A DNA stretch of 6,451 nt from assembly GCA_015493405.1 (NCBI GenBank), contig WGDF01000294.1:1-6451 (forward strand), written 5' to 3'. This document shows, in pieces, positions 6,326 to 6,451 of this stretch. Position 1 is the stretch's first letter; each line of letters starts with the position of its first letter. This DNA comes from Flavobacteriaceae bacterium. Its GTDB lineage: Bacteria; Bacteroidota; Bacteroidia; Flavobacteriales; Flavobacteriaceae. The notes under the pieces are model-generated. The model was not told where the DNA came from. It did not search any database and was given only the letters and a program-made list of their open reading frames with translations. Made by a program: the position numbers and the translations under genes.

Positions 6326-6355
6326 AGCATTTCACGTTAGTGGGGTGCTTTTTTT
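6326..6355 (+). terminator. Intrinsic terminator of the second tRNA-Pro
   Basis: AGCATTTCAC (6326-6335), loop GTTA, and GTGGGGTGCT (6340-6349) form a 10-bp stem with three U-G wobbles, followed by a T-run to 6355. It is clearly a duplicate of the terminator at 6088-6119. Confidence 0.87.
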
Positions 6356-6369
6356 ATTGAGGGATGTAG

Positions 6370-6388
6370 TCCCGACGTTCGGTCGGGA
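6370..6388. repeat. Hairpin unit TCCCGAC-GTTCG-GTCGGGA in the D-arm position
   Basis: A perfect 7-bp palindrome, 8 bp when the flanking tRNA bases G6369 and C6389 are included. It exactly fills the gap between two blocks that match tRNA-Pro(CGG). Confidence 0.85.
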
Positions 6389-6420
<32 letters not shown>

Positions 6421-6438
6421 CCCCGACGAAAGTCGGGG
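6421..6438. repeat. Hairpin unit CCCCGAC-GAAA-GTCGGGG in the T-loop position
   Basis: A perfect 7-bp palindrome with a GAAA (GNRA-type) tetraloop. It exactly fills the gap between the GGTTC of the T-arm and the CTGT that closes the T-stem. Confidence 0.85.
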
Positions 6439-6451
6439 CTGTCATCCCGAC

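Overview
The window looks like chromosomal DNA of an AT-rich member of the Bacteroidota. Four things point there: promoters of the TTG / TAnnTTTG type upstream of most transcription units, start codons preceded by A/T-rich sequence without a Shine-Dalgarno motif, a secreted protein with a C-terminal type IX secretion (T9SS) sorting domain, and a FabI of the Bacteroidota kind. The EtfB N-terminus resembles the Bacteroidales-type protein more than the usual Flavobacteriaceae one, but order or genus cannot be settled from this window.

Layout. Positions 1-349 (minus) hold the N-terminal part of EtfB, which runs off the left edge. Positions 350-790 are AT-rich with no convincing gene, but contain a perfect palindrome near 692-720. 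FabI (851-1708, minus) and dihydrolipoyl dehydrogenase (1841-3229, minus) follow, each with its own terminator and a TATATTTG promoter box, so they are neighbouring single-gene units rather than a tight operon. A divergent promoter region (3230-3424) leads into a T9SS-exported protein with two related copies of one domain (3425-4819, plus). That gene converges with a short-chain dehydrogenase/reductase (4853-5662, minus), and one hairpin terminator serves both. Upstream of the SDR lies a gene for the small signal recognition particle RNA (5721-5820, minus). Divergent from it is a proline tRNA cluster (6006-6451, plus): one tRNA-Pro with an unusual AGG anticodon, one tRNA-Pro with CGG, and a third tRNA-Pro-like copy.

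The protein genes are mostly household metabolism: electron transfer flavoprotein, fatty-acid synthesis, the E3 subunit of 2-oxoacid dehydrogenase complexes, and an SDR of unknown substrate. They are not a dedicated pathway.

The most unusual part is the right end. In the third tRNA-Pro copy, the D-arm and part of the T-loop are replaced exactly by two short hairpin units of the form YCCCGAC-loop-GTCGGGR. A related hairpin sits in the 5' leader of the second tRNA. This looks like a small palindromic repeat family moving within or growing out of tRNA-Pro sequence.
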